DNA of 44,530 nucleotides from an uncultured Bacillota bacterium (GTDB lineage: Bacteria > Bacillota > Dehalobacteriia > UBA4068 > UBA4997), in contig CAQWMM010000012.1 in assembly GCA_948907985.1 (NCBI GenBank), forward strand, positions 1 through 44,530, in the 5' to 3' direction. Shown piece by piece: positions 15,653 to 25,203 of this stretch. The notes beneath the pieces were generated by a model. The model worked only from the letters and a program-made list of their open reading frames with translations. It did not search any database and was not told where the DNA came from. Positions within the stretch are counted from its first letter, which is position 1; each line of letters begins with the position of its first letter. The translations under genes were made by a program, and so were the position numbers.

Positions 15653-16396
15653 TCAACCATACCTTACCAAAATCAACGAAAGGTTGTCCAACGCCCCTCT
15701 ACGATAAACCTCACCAACAATGGCTTTTTGCGCACTCTCCAGCGGCTGTTTGCGGCAGGCAGACAGTTTTTGCTGCAAAAAACGTTCATCACAGAATTTA
15801 TAAATTCCGTCGCTACACAGCGCGAAAACATCACCACGCCTCAACATACCGGTCTGCGAGCTATAAATCAGTTCTTCATCACAACCCACCGCATGCACAA
15901 GCTTGCCATAATTTGGATGGTTTTTCAGCTCATCCAAATTATAAAGCTGTCGAACACTGCTTTGGTTTTCCCAAACATCATCTTTTGTCAGCAAATCATA
16001 ACCAAAACGCCGGCAACGATAAATACGGCTATCGCCAACCGAAAAAATACCAAAAGCTTCGCCCAGTAAAAAAAGTATCACACAGGTGGAACCGCAAATC
16101 TGTTCCTGGTTCCAGGCCTGCCAGATGAAACTGTTAATTTCCAACATTTTCTTTTGAATGGCCTGCAACATTGCTCCAGCCTCAGAATAATCTCCCAAAA
16201 GCAGACCAGGCAGCCACGCCCTAAGCTCAGCCACAATTTCGCCGCTGGCCTTGCCGCCATTGCTATGGCCGCCCATGCCATCTGCCACTAAGCAAAAGGC
16301 AAAATCATGCTTATTATTCTGATATACCAAAACAGCATCCTGATTTTGCTGACGTTTCAGACCTCTGTCGCTTATGCTGCGAATTTCCAGTTTCAT
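15653..16396 (-). CDS. PP2C-type Ser/Thr protein phosphatase
   Basis: This 247-residue enzyme would remove phosphate from Ser/Thr residues and so oppose the kinase encoded at 10914. PP2C motifs are in order: RGLKRQQNQDAVLV (metal Asp20), VADGMGGHSNGG (Asp39, Gly-Gly-His), a GSTCVILFL strand, SVGDSRIYR, ALCSDGIYKF and the C-terminal DNLSLILVRYG. The ATG at 16396 is chosen because the family fold starts there and a GGGGA site is upstream. A start at 16465 would add 23 unrelated residues and overlap the previous gene. It has no membrane segment. The product is the cytoplasmic off-switch of a kinase, phosphatase and FHA module. Confidence 0.9.
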   Translation of the reverse strand: MKLEIRSISDRGLKRQQNQDAVLVYQNNKHDFAFCLVADGMGGHSNGGKASGEIVAELRAWLPGLLLGDYSEAGAMLQAIQKKMLEINSFIWQAWNQEQICGSTCVILFLLGEAFGIFSVGDSRIYRCRRFGYDLLTKDDVWENQSSVRQLYNLDELKNHPNYGKLVHAVGCDEELIYSSQTGMLRRGDVFALCSDGIYKFCDERFLQQKLSACRKQPLESAQKAIVGEVYRRGALDNLSLILVRYG

Positions 16397-16433
16397 GATA
16401 TTAAGTCCCCATAATAACTTCTTAATCCAAATC

Positions 16434-17939
16434 CTAATCTTCAATTTTAATTTGCATGGATACATTGCCCATGGTGATTATACCGCCATCGTATATTGGC
16501 AATTTATCCACAATTTTGTTGCCGTTCAGCTTGGTAATATTGTTTTTGGTAATGTTTTTTATAAAGAACTCGCCATTTTCCCGGGTGATTTCGCACTGCA
16601 CGCCGGAAATGGTCATATCGTAATCCAGACAAATATCAACTTTTTGCCTGTTACGTCCAACAAGCAGCGATTGACTAATCGGCTTTTGATAAATTTTATC
16701 ATGATTACTGCAATCAGTTAGTGTAACCAATGGGCAAGCGGACTTGTCCACATTCCAAAGCAACATTGTATCACCGCTGCTGGCATTGTTATTATTTTCA
16801 AGAATAACCGTTGCCGCTGCCTCCTGCTGGAGTTCGGCATCCGTAACCGTTTGAATTTGTTGTTCGCGCCGCTTTTTAATCATCAAAACCGCAATCCCGC
16901 CAATCAACAGCACCAACAGCAAAACCCCACCCGCAGTCAGGCCAATAATTAAGGCCAAATTAGGCTGTGGCTCTGGCTCAACAGGTGTAGCTTGCACAGG
17001 CACAGTCGGCTCAACCGGCTCTTGCGTTTTCTCCATAAGCGGCATACGCACATTATCCAAAGAGATCGTTTTCTTTTCCTCGCCCTGCAAATTCAAGGTC
17101 AGCGTTTGCAAACTGCCGTCCTGTGCAGCTTCAGGAATCTGCACCCAAACGGCCAAATTTTGCCAATCCTCTGCCAATTTATTACCCAATGTGCTTTTAT
17201 TAGATAAATCATTCAGCATAAAGGTTTCTGCCCCGGTAAACCGGGTTAGCGCAAACATTCTTTCCAGTTCCGCCGAATTACTATTCTTCTTGTTCATAAC
17301 ACCAAGAGAATAAATAGGCACGGCTCTATCCTGCAACAGCCCCTGCAACTCCTGAACAGTATAGCCAATATCTTTCTTATCACCACCATCAGAAATAAGC
17401 AAAATACGTGTAAAACATTGCCCATCAGAAGCAAAAGGCTTGTCTGCCAGATAAGTATAAAGCGTATTAATCAAATATGTTTCCTGCTTTTGAAACTCCA
17501 ACAGGGTTATGGCGTCTTTTAAACTCTGATAATCGTTGGTGAACCCCTGCTTGATATTCACCTGCTCGCCAACGGTAGCAATCGCAAAATACTCATTGCT
17601 CTTTCTAGCCGCAATCAGTTCCAACAACTGCTCTTTGATAATCTTGCGGCTTTCCTGCGGAATGGAAAGCGAGTTATCCAGCAAAATTAAAGTTTTCATC
17701 GCCAAATCGCTGTCTGACAGCGTTTTATACTGTACCTCATCACTGGGATATTGCCCCAGTGCAGCACTGACGCCGCTCACCTGGCCAACATCTTTAACAT
17801 AAAGCAGCAACTGATCATCAAACATTTCATATTCCAAAACTTGCGCATCAACCGCATAGACCGACGAAGCCCCTAATAACAAAAAAATCGTTAAAACCAG
17901 CGTTACACAGAGGCTTCTAAAATGACGACTGTTAATCAT
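16434..17939 (-). CDS. Membrane protein with extracytoplasmic vWA and cytoplasmic FHA domain
   Basis: The 501-residue product starts at the ATG at 17939, eight bases after AGGAG. A signal sequence or anchor lies at about 8-29. A von Willebrand A domain follows, with the metal-site motif DNSLS (88-92) and ILLISDGGDKKD further on. A Pro-rich spacer leads to a membrane helix at about 326-356, then a basic stretch and a C-terminal FHA domain (about 395-500, LLVGRNRQK...ISGVQCEI). The FHA keeps the phosphothreonine-binding Gly-Arg, but the usual Ser-X-X-His is Ser-Gly-Val-Gln. It could sense or bind something outside and dock on a phosphorylated partner inside. Confidence 0.87.
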   Translation of the reverse strand: MINSRHFRSLCVTLVLTIFLLLGASSVYAVDAQVLEYEMFDDQLLLYVKDVGQVSGVSAALGQYPSDEVQYKTLSDSDLAMKTLILLDNSLSIPQESRKIIKEQLLELIAARKSNEYFAIATVGEQVNIKQGFTNDYQSLKDAITLLEFQKQETYLINTLYTYLADKPFASDGQCFTRILLISDGGDKKDIGYTVQELQGLLQDRAVPIYSLGVMNKKNSNSAELERMFALTRFTGAETFMLNDLSNKSTLGNKLAEDWQNLAVWVQIPEAAQDGSLQTLTLNLQGEEKKTISLDNVRMPLMEKTQEPVEPTVPVQATPVEPEPQPNLALIIGLTAGGVLLLVLLIGGIAVLMIKKRREQQIQTVTDAELQQEAAATVILENNNNASSGDTMLLWNVDKSACPLVTLTDCSNHDKIYQKPISQSLLVGRNRQKVDICLDYDMTISGVQCEITRENGEFFIKNITKNNITKLNGNKIVDKLPIYDGGIITMGNVSMQIKIED

Positions 17940-17970
17940 AATTTTATCTCCTAAAATTGCACAGCTTCCC

Positions 17971-18003
17971 AAAAAGGGAAAAGCGAACGCTCGCCTTTCC
18001 CTT
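17971..18003 (-). terminator. Internal Rho-independent terminator after the WXG100 genes
   Basis: AAGGGAAA with GCGA pairs with TCGC and TTTCCCTT in a 12-bp stem with a one-base bulge; on the minus strand a run of five T follows. It sits between the last WXG100 gene and the vWA-FHA gene. It would lower expression of the regulatory half relative to the substrate half of the run. Confidence 0.75.
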
Positions 18004-18028
18004 ATGGAAATTATTTGAAATTGAAATC

Positions 18029-18349
18029 TCAGATAACTACGTCTTCGCGCAAGGTATTAGCCGTTGAATTGTTGGTATCCTCAGCCTGTTTATAGTTTTT
18101 AGCCATCTGCTGCAAATCCTGAGAATGTTCCTGCATCATCTTATACATCCTCGTCATATCATCGCTCAAGGCGTTAAATTTGCGCATATAGGTTGCAGAG
18201 GCATCACCGCGCCAGCTGCTGCCCAGATTATGCACCAGGTTTAACATATTGTTAGTGGTGTTGCTCACGTTAGAAGCCGCCTGCCCAAAAGAGCCGGACA
18301 TACTCGTCAGTTGATCGGGAGTAACTAATAAAGTTCCTGTAACAGCCAT
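18029..18349 (-). CDS. WXG100 family T7SS protein (fifth in the row)
   Basis: The 106-residue helical hairpin has the turn motif WRG at 46-48 and the export motif YxxxE (YKQAE, 86-90). Such proteins form antiparallel dimers that leave through the EssC ATPase and also activate it. It is the only member with a long polar tail after the motif (Asn/Thr-rich, ending EDVVI). It is last in the cluster, just before a terminator, and its ribosome binding site is good. Confidence 0.85.
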   Translation of the reverse strand: MAVTGTLLVTPDQLTSMSGSFGQAASNVSNTTNNMLNLVHNLGSSWRGDASATYMRKFNALSDDMTRMYKMMQEHSQDLQQMAKNYKQAEDTNNSTANTLREDVVI

Positions 18350-18367
18350 ATCATATTCTTCCTTTCT

Positions 18368-18670
18368 TTATTTATATTTGCGTTCGCTGGCAATAGCCAC
18401 GTTCATTCTTTCCTTGTTCTCATACTCCGTAGCCGCATTTTCCATGGTCTGAATGTATCTTTCCATCAAATCATAGAAGTTTTCAAACTGAACCTTATCG
18501 TTGTTAAAGGCATTGTGAAACGCGTCGTTGGCCTCGCCCTGCCAAGCGCTGTGCAGAGAATTCTCTTGCTGCGCCAAATCATTAATCTGTGTTTTCAAAC
18601 GGTTGTTCAACTGCCGCAACTGTTGGGCAGTGTCGCGCAGGGTTTTCCAGGTAACCTGAATAAGTGCCAT
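18368..18670 (-). CDS. WXG100 family T7SS protein (fourth in the row)
   Basis: The 100-residue product is of canonical WXG100 length. The turn motif is WQG (43-45, in SAWQGEANDAF) and the export motif YxxxE is at 83-87 (YENKE). A strong AAGGAGG precedes the ATG. It is a likely secreted substrate or dimer partner. The bend-flanking helices are rich in Gln and Asn. Confidence 0.87.
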   Translation of the reverse strand: MALIQVTWKTLRDTAQQLRQLNNRLKTQINDLAQQENSLHSAWQGEANDAFHNAFNNDKVQFENFYDLMERYIQTMENAATEYENKERMNVAIASERKYK

Positions 18671-18733
18671 TTGATTACACCTCCTTAAAAAATTATTTTT
18701 ATAAACAGCACAAATATGCCGTTGATAAACAGT

Positions 18734-19045
18734 TTAGTATCTTCGCCGCTGGGCAATCGCCAAATTAGCCAGCTCTATCCTGCGAATTCTTTCAGCAATC
18801 CGGCGTATCTCGCTCGCCATATTCCGCAGATTTCGGGCGGTGCTGTTCATCTGCTCTTCAAGCCTTGCCCCTTTGGTTAGATAACTGTTGGCACTGCTTC
18901 CTTGCCAGCTATAACCAACAATACGCATATTCTCCTCAACATTTCTTCTGGACCGCACCAGTTTTTCTGCCAGGTCGTCCAATCTGTTGGCCTGCGTAAT
19001 CGCCTGGTTATAATTAAACCAAATTGCCTTATATGTCATTGCCAT
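18734..19045 (-). CDS. WXG100-like protein without export motif (third in the row)
   Basis: The 103-residue product has WQG at 47-49 (YSWQGSSANSYL), but no Tyr three residues before an acidic residue in the second helix. Instead the C-terminal helix is very basic and Ile-rich (EIRRIAERIRRIELANLAIAQ and a final RRRY). In WXG100 heterodimers only one partner carries the YxxxE signal, so this may be the signal-less partner of a neighbour. AAAGGA lies upstream of the ATG. Confidence 0.82.
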   Translation of the reverse strand: MAMTYKAIWFNYNQAITQANRLDDLAEKLVRSRRNVEENMRIVGYSWQGSSANSYLTKGARLEEQMNSTARNLRNMASEIRRIAERIRRIELANLAIAQRRRY

Positions 19046-19085
19046 ATAACCAAGTTTCCTTTCTTTTTAAATTATATTGCCGCGC

Positions 19086-19412
19086 TTAAAAGATGGCGTT
19101 TTCATTTAAAACCTGGGCTTTTGCCACATTCTGCCGCTCACCGGCCTCATAATTTCCGGAAATCAGCAGCAAATCATCCGGGTGTTCGCTCAAACGACGC
19201 AGCATACGCTCTATATTCTTTTTTTCCTCGATATAGGCGCGACGGTGCATTTCGCCGGCTTCCCCCACCCAATAGCTTCTGGTACCATTCACCTTGCTTT
19301 CTAATTGCTTAAAAAGACTGTCAAGCACGCGAATTTGCTGTGAAACCTCTGCGGCCTTTTGTTTCAAAACCTCAGGAGTAACCTTAACCGTAACATTACC
19401 TGAAATAGCCAT
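19086..19412 (-). CDS. WXG100 family T7SS protein (second in the row)
   Basis: I start at the second ATG (19412), because AAGGGGG is about nine bases upstream of it, while the first ATG (19421) touches that site. The product has 108 residues, with WVG at 48-50 and YxxxE at 88-92 (YEAGE). The segment after the turn is rich in Glu and Arg (RRAYIEEKKNIERMLRRL). It is likely exported or part of an export dimer. Confidence 0.83.
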   Translation of the reverse strand: MAISGNVTVKVTPEVLKQKAAEVSQQIRVLDSLFKQLESKVNGTRSYWVGEAGEMHRRAYIEEKKNIERMLRRLSEHPDDLLLISGNYEAGERQNVAKAQVLNENAIF

Positions 19413-19426
19413 TATCACCATCCCCC

Positions 19427-19732
19427 TTAAATTCTGATTAAAGACACAATCGCGTCTACCTGATTTTCACCACTGTTATAAGCTTGGCGAGCATTCTCCA
19501 TACAGTTTAGCAAAGACTGCACCGTCTGAAAAATACGCTGCATATTCTGATAATCGTTCCGAAACTGTTGCACAAACACGCTGTTTGCCGGCCCGTCCCA
19601 CATACTATCCAACTGCCTGATAACTTCATACATTTTATTGGTTTCATTCCGTATTCGGTTAAGCAAAAACGCCATATCATCAACATTACGATTTAAAATT
19701 GAGGTATCAATTTTTATCTCTCTAATTGTCAT
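19427..19732 (-). CDS. WXG100 family T7SS protein (first in the row)
   Basis: The frame opens at 19888, but the leading 52 residues are unlike the family. The ATG at 19732 has GGAGG about ten bases before it and gives a 101-residue protein. The turn motif is WDG (45-47, in LDSMWDGPANSVF) and the export motif YxxxE is at 85-89 (YNSGE). It follows the YukD-like gene by about 100 bases and heads the five-gene WXG100 row. Confidence 0.83.
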   Translation of the reverse strand: MTIREIKIDTSILNRNVDDMAFLLNRIRNETNKMYEVIRQLDSMWDGPANSVFVQQFRNDYQNMQRIFQTVQSLLNCMENARQAYNSGENQVDAIVSLIRI

Positions 19733-19832
19733 TCTTTTCACGCCTCCAGGCGGCTTATTTATAGCCTTATTTTTTATCTTCATCTGCTCCAACATGCTAA
19801 TAACCGGTTCAAACTCAAACAACCAATAGCAA

Positions 19833-20081
19833 TTAAACCAACAGTAATCGACTTCCGTTGCGCATACCGGCTGCACGCAAAGAATCATTCATAGACAACG
19901 GCCGGCCGGCAATGCAATCACACAAAAACAAATCCGCCACATTTCCAGCCAATGCAGTGTGTTCTTTCTGTCCAATCATTTCAGCAATTTCATCAATAAC
20001 GATTTTCACCGCTGCATTCTCATCAAGATTAAAATCATATGTTTTATCCAAAGATGGCACATAAACATCCACCAAAATCAT
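19833..20081 (-). CDS. YukD/EsaB-type ubiquitin-like T7SS protein
   Basis: The 82-residue product has the YukD/EsaB ubiquitin-like pattern: ILVDVYVPSLDKTYDFNLDENAAV, then a helix (VIDEIAEMIGQ), and a C-terminal GRPLSMNDSLRAAGMRNGSRLLLV. In Bacillus and Staphylococcus T7SS this small cytoplasmic protein is a required accessory that helps control substrate output. It has no conjugation-type Gly-Gly end. It lies directly downstream of the EssC gene. Confidence 0.88.
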   Translation of the reverse strand: MILVDVYVPSLDKTYDFNLDENAAVKIVIDEIAEMIGQKEHTALAGNVADLFLCDCIAGRPLSMNDSLRAAGMRNGSRLLLV

Positions 20082-20138
20082 TTAAGTTTTCCCCCAAAAG
20101 TTTCTATGAATTTTCCGTTGAAACCGAAACCGCCAGTC

Positions 20139-23100
20139 CTACCTCCGACACAATGGAATAACCACTCGCTGCGTGGTTTCCTCATCATTTTGCGGCAGCA
20201 TAGCAATGCCAGGTTTCAGGCTCTTGGTGCGCTCATTAAATTTCAGATAATCAAAGTCCATAATACGCTGTTCTTCAACATTGCCGCCAAAATGCAGGCC
20301 GGCCTTATCACGCACAAATAAATCATACAAACGATGCCCGGTCAGCATACCATGATTATCCTGATTTAAACCGGCAAACCAGTAAACATTGTGATTAAGC
20401 CCTTTATCCAGCAAATTCGCCAGGAAAGGAGCCATCGGTTCTACCCCCTGTGCCGGATTTTCGGCATGTTCCACAAAATCCTCCAAACTGCCCAGCATAA
20501 TCAAAATCTTTTTATATTGCTGCATATTGTCATATAACTCTTCATCGGTATCTCCGGCCGCCAGTCGCTCTTTTTTGAAACGATTGCGCTCTACAAACAC
20601 ATTCTGCAATTCTACCAGATAAGTGAAAAGCTCCTGATCATTAGTGATATAACGCGCGTCTGTTTTTTCCGCAATAACAGCAAACTCCTGTGCAAAATCA
20701 ACAATCACCAGTTCAATCGGCATAGCGGCTGCTGACAGCATCATCAAACGCAGCAGGTTGGTCTTACCGGTGCGTGCCTTACCAGAAACCACATAACAAT
20801 AATTTTTCCGCAAGTCAATGCCGTAAACAGCAGCATTTTTTTGATCATAACCGATCGGCAACCGGTTACCCTGCGACTGCATGGCTGCCACTGATTCTAG
20901 TTCAGCAAATTCGGCCCAAGTCGGTTTAGCTGGAATTTCCGGTATTCTTCTAACACGTCGCCCATGCCAGCTTTCATTCAGCATCAGACAAACTTTTTGA
21001 ATTTCCTCGCCGCGCTTAAAATCATTTTCTGCTTCCAAAGCCAAGGCTGTCTGAAATTCCAGAAAACTCTCGCCAACCTTAGCCAGACCGCGACCCTTCA
21101 CGTTCTCTTCCGGCAACACGTCCAAATGCAGCGTTCGCAAAGCGTCCGAATAAGCAAATTTATCCGTCATTTCCAAACAAATAACCGTACGAATATTCTC
21201 ACCCAAACGGCTGGGAATTTCGTTCATAGAAAAGCCCATTGCCGTCAACACCAAGAAAATACCACAACTTACACCCTCCTTGGAAAGCTTAAGCAAAAAG
21301 TCATCATAGCCGTTATCCGTCTTAGCCCGAAAAGCAGAATAATTATCAATCACCACCATAATGGCTGGCAGCGATGTATTGCTAACATTACCGGACTCAC
21401 CAGCCTCAGCCTGAACAAACTGACGATAGTTACCGCCCCGCAGCAGAATCTTGCGTTCCTCCAGAATATCGTTCAACATAGTGAACAATTTACCAATTTT
21501 TTCACCGTCTTCCTCATAAAGCACACCGCCCATCTGCGGCGTTTTTTCAAAGGCAGAAAGCATCTTGCTGCTAAAATCCAGCGCATAAATATTCAACTGC
21601 TGCGGCGAATAGCGCATTATCAAGGCATAAAGCATGGATACCAAAAAAGTACTTTTACCGCTGGCAACCGTACCGCAAAGAGCAAGATGGCCATTGTTGG
21701 CAAAATCCAGAACCAAAGGCATCTGCGCCTGATTTACCGGATCATCGCAAAGGCCAATCAGCACTTCCAAATCCCAATGCGCGCCGGCCTGCGGCCAAAT
21801 CCCATCAGCGAAAATCTTTTGCGCCCAACCTTCTAGTTGTTGCAGATAAAGCATGGTAGGAAGAACTGGCAGCCAAAGCTGAAGATTATGTATATAACCA
21901 TTTGCTTCAGCCAAAGAACCCAAATATTCCACCACCGCCTCCAATTGCGTTTTTTTCTTTATTTCCGGTAGCTTGCGACGGGCGGCAGCTGCCAGATTAA
22001 TAACCAAGTTCGCCCTTTCTGTCATGGAACGCCAACCTTGACGCTTAGCTTCGGCATAAATGTGCAACAAATCCAGTAGACGTTGTTCATTATAATCCGA
22101 ACGCGGATATTCCCAATTCGCACCTGCAATAGCCGCAAAAACACTATCCAGCAACCGCTTTGGCGCAGCCTGATTCTCAATAACTTGTGTTGAATCATCA
22201 TTAAGACTATCAAAAATATCCAGCAAGCAAGAAATCCATTGAATCTTCTCCTGCTCTTTCTTCTTTATCTTGGTATGACTGCCAATCAACGCTTCTTTGC
22301 CGTTAATCGATAGCATTGTCGCAATATCCGTAGCCGAGTTTTCATCCTCCTCGTCATAAACAGCGCCGCTCCAGCCTGACTGAAACAGTTCAAAAAGCTC
22401 ATCATTGCCAACCTGCAAATAACAACGGCCGGCCTGCGTAATATAAGCCGCGTCCGGCTTATGCAGCATATCCTTACTATCCTGCTGATCCTGCACACGC
22501 AAGCACAAACGAAACTTGGAGTTACTCCAGATATTGTCGTCAACCGTACCGCTTGGTTTTTGTGTCGCCAAAATCAAATGTACGCCTAAACTGCGCCCAA
22601 CCTGAGCCACGCTGATCAGCTCTTTCATAAAATCAGGCTCTTCACGTTTCAGCTCTGCAAATTCATCAATAATAATGAACATATGCGGCACCGGCAAAGC
22701 GGCTTCGCCGTTTTTATACATTCTGGTATAGTGATTGATGTTATTCACACCATGCTCATTAAAAATGCGCTGACGCCTTACATTCTCGCTTTTGATGGAA
22801 ACCATGGCGCGATGCACCTGATTGCCGGATAAATTGGAAATTTGTCCAATCAGATGCGGCAACGATGAAAATAGATTTGCCATACCGCCGCCCTTATAAT
22901 CAATTACAAAAAAGCCCACATCATCCGGACTATAATTTATTGCCAGCGACAGCATATAAGTCTGCAAAGTTTCGCTTTTGCCGGAACCTGTTGTGCCGGC
23001 AATCAAACCATGCGGCCCATGGTATTTTTCATGCACATCCAAATAACAGGGAGCGCCGCCAGATTTTTGTCCAAGCAATCCCTTGATGCTATCATAGGTA

Positions 23101-25148
23101 CGATTCTTGCGCCAGCGCTCCAGCACGTTAAGCTCGTCCAGACGATGTACTCCATACATTTCCATGAAAGACAGCGTATTGGGCAACTCCCCGCCCATTT
23201 CAATCTCATTAACCTGGATACCGGAAAGCTGTCGCGAAAAATCCGCCAACGTTTGCGGTAACAATTTATCAAAAAGTATTTTCTGCCTTTCCTCAACCGG
23301 ATCGGTTACACCATATACACCTTGAAAATTTTGCGTGTTTTCGATTATATACTCACAGGCATTGGGCAAATTCTCATAATTTTCCGCCAACAACACCACC
23401 GTAACGCCCAAATCTCGCTTATCCAGCAAAAAAGCAGAAATCAATTCTCCCTCCAGCATAGAATCATCTTCAATAAACAACACATAATGTGGTTTAAAAA
23501 CAACTTTCTGGGTATCTGTATTGCTTTCAGCGCGCATCCGCAGCACTTTAACAATCTCATAAAATACATCGCTGGCCTCGGCCGAATTATCCGCCACATA
23601 ACGTATCCGCTTATCCTCAGACCAAACGTGCGGCAGCCAACGAGCAAATCCCCAATGTTTGTTCGCTTCATCTTTTTGGCCGTTATAGATAAAAGCCATT
23701 TTTACATCGGTATAACAAGCGCTGGCCGCCAGCTGACTTGCCAGATTATACATAACCGGATAACAGCCCTTTTTACCCGATCCACCAATCAGCCCGATAA
23801 TTTTTTGCGAAAAATCAGCGCAAACCGGAACATCCTGCAACATAGCATAATTATCTTTAATCATCCTGGCTTTGCCGGCCAAAGAATCATTTATCATGGA
23901 AAAACGTTCCTGCGGAATCTCAACATTCACCTGAAAAGGAATCTCGCCAATACCAAGGCGCTGCTGAAAAAAATCATTATGGTTACGGTTGCGATTCCAA
24001 AGCTCCAGAGAAGTATGATTATATTGGCAACATACCGCCGCTTCCACATAAAGCTGGCGCATAATATCAGTATTGCGCTTATACCTTTCCTGCACCTCGT
24101 TAGAACAATTAATCAAATATTCTCCATAGGCCTCAAAACGTTTCAACTCATCCTCGCGCAGTTGTTTTTTTGCCTGACGCAAATTTAGTACCGTCCAAAG
24201 CGTACCGATAAGAGCAGAGCTAATAGCAGTTATCAGACCGGTATACATAAATGCGCCGCCCCCAGAGCCGGAACCGGAGGCATAGATAGCCAAACTGCAT
24301 CCTAAGAGCATCGGTAAAGCCATAGTTAGTGATGGCCCAATAGCCAGCAGCAACGGTTGACGATTGGCTTCCTTAGGCGCCGGCGGAGCTTCAATTTTTA
24401 CGGTATCGCATGCCAGTTTAGGAAGATAACGCGGCGAACGGTGAAATAACCAGCTGCCATTTTCGCTTAAACAATCACTGGCATTAGCTGCCATCGGTGC
24501 CAAAGCAACACTTTCCTGATAAAGTGATAGACTATCGCTCAAACCCAAACCATCCAGCGGCGATTTAAACGCAATAATTTCGCCAAGATAAACAATCGCC
24601 AAACCAAAGACATTAATCAGATCACCATAGGCCAATCGTTGAGATCCGGCAACTCTTTTGGCATTAACGAAAAGCCCATTAGCGCTTCGGTCTTCAATTA
24701 CATGCCCCTCACCCTTACGCAAAATCACCGCATGCACCTGCGAAACCAACGACATAAAATCATAGCAGATCATATTATTTGCCGCCTTACCAATACTAAT
24801 TGCATCCAGCGACCTAATATCATATTTATTGAACACTGAGAAAAGCTGGTTGTTGCTTTTAACAATTACAGTTATTCGCTCACCTTGCGAAGCGGTTAAA
24901 GACAGAATATCATTATTTTGCAGCTCTTGACCAAAAGCATTTTGCCGGTTATCGGTATAAACCAACTTATATTTGCTATTAGGCATTATCTGCCAACGTC
25001 CGCCCAAATTTTCTAATTCCAGCGCCGTATTCTCAGCCAACTGAAAAAGCTCCTTATTCAGACTAATAGTATAATTAGCATCTATAACCGCCGGCAACAA
25101 AAAATCCTTATAAGCGCTTTGACTGTACACCGTTAAAACATAACTCAC
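20139..25148 (-). CDS. essC: Type VII secretion ATPase EssC (FtsK/SpoIIIE family)
   Basis: The 1,669-residue product is the membrane motor that drives WXG100 and effector export. Residues 1-90 form an atypical FHA-like region and about 95-195 a clearer FHA (SIGKAANN, VSQVHAVI, DRSANGLFVN), in which the first Arg is Lys. Two membrane helices lie at about 268-322. Three FtsK-type ATPase domains follow. Domain 1 has GTTGSGKS near 719 and Walker B FIIIDEFAELK. Domain 2 has GTVASGKS near 1161 with Asp-Asn in place of Asp-Glu. Domain 3 has GKARTGKT near 1459 and a degenerate Walker B (ILIMLGSLEDF). Domain 1 thus looks like the main active engine. The genes for EsaA, EssA and EssB, which normally surround essC, are absent here. 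Confidence 0.95.
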   Translation of the reverse strand: MSYVLTVYSQSAYKDFLLPAVIDANYTISLNKELFQLAENTALELENLGGRWQIMPNSKYKLVYTDNRQNAFGQELQNNDILSLTASQGERITVIVKSNNQLFSVFNKYDIRSLDAISIGKAANNMICYDFMSLVSQVHAVILRKGEGHVIEDRSANGLFVNAKRVAGSQRLAYGDLINVFGLAIVYLGEIIAFKSPLDGLGLSDSLSLYQESVALAPMAANASDCLSENGSWLFHRSPRYLPKLACDTVKIEAPPAPKEANRQPLLLAIGPSLTMALPMLLGCSLAIYASGSGSGGGAFMYTGLITAISSALIGTLWTVLNLRQAKKQLREDELKRFEAYGEYLINCSNEVQERYKRNTDIMRQLYVEAAVCCQYNHTSLELWNRNRNHNDFFQQRLGIGEIPFQVNVEIPQERFSMINDSLAGKARMIKDNYAMLQDVPVCADFSQKIIGLIGGSGKKGCYPVMYNLASQLAASACYTDVKMAFIYNGQKDEANKHWGFARWLPHVWSEDKRIRYVADNSAEASDVFYEIVKVLRMRAESNTDTQKVVFKPHYVLFIEDDSMLEGELISAFLLDKRDLGVTVVLLAENYENLPNACEYIIENTQNFQGVYGVTDPVEERQKILFDKLLPQTLADFSRQLSGIQVNEIEMGGELPNTLSFMEMYGVHRLDELNVLERWRKNRTYDSIKGLLGQKSGGAPCYLDVHEKYHGPHGLIAGTTGSGKSETLQTYMLSLAINYSPDDVGFFVIDYKGGGMANLFSSLPHLIGQISNLSGNQVHRAMVSIKSENVRRQRIFNEHGVNNINHYTRMYKNGEAALPVPHMFIIIDEFAELKREEPDFMKELISVAQVGRSLGVHLILATQKPSGTVDDNIWSNSKFRLCLRVQDQQDSKDMLHKPDAAYITQAGRCYLQVGNDELFELFQSGWSGAVYDEEDENSATDIATMLSINGKEALIGSHTKIKKKEQEKIQWISCLLDIFDSLNDDSTQVIENQAAPKRLLDSVFAAIAGANWEYPRSDYNEQRLLDLLHIYAEAKRQGWRSMTERANLVINLAAAARRKLPEIKKKTQLEAVVEYLGSLAEANGYIHNLQLWLPVLPTMLYLQQLEGWAQKIFADGIWPQAGAHWDLEVLIGLCDDPVNQAQMPLVLDFANNGHLALCGTVASGKSTFLVSMLYALIMRYSPQQLNIYALDFSSKMLSAFEKTPQMGGVLYEEDGEKIGKLFTMLNDILEERKILLRGGNYRQFVQAEAGESGNVSNTSLPAIMVVIDNYSAFRAKTDNGYDDFLLKLSKEGVSCGIFLVLTAMGFSMNEIPSRLGENIRTVICLEMTDKFAYSDALRTLHLDVLPEENVKGRGLAKVGESFLEFQTALALEAENDFKRGEEIQKVCLMLNESWHGRRVRRIPEIPAKPTWAEFAELESVAAMQSQGNRLPIGYDQKNAAVYGIDLRKNYCYVVSGKARTGKTNLLRLMMLSAAAMPIELVIVDFAQEFAVIAEKTDARYITNDQELFTYLVELQNVFVERNRFKKERLAAGDTDEELYDNMQQYKKILIMLGSLEDFVEHAENPAQGVEPMAPFLANLLDKGLNHNVYWFAGLNQDNHGMLTGHRLYDLFVRDKAGLHFGGNVEEQRIMDFDYLKFNERTKSLKPGIAMLPQNDEETTQRVVIPLCRR

Positions 25149-25203
25149 TTATCCTTACCCTCGCATTTCCTTATAAATTACGAACTTTTCTAATATCCTA
25201 AAA

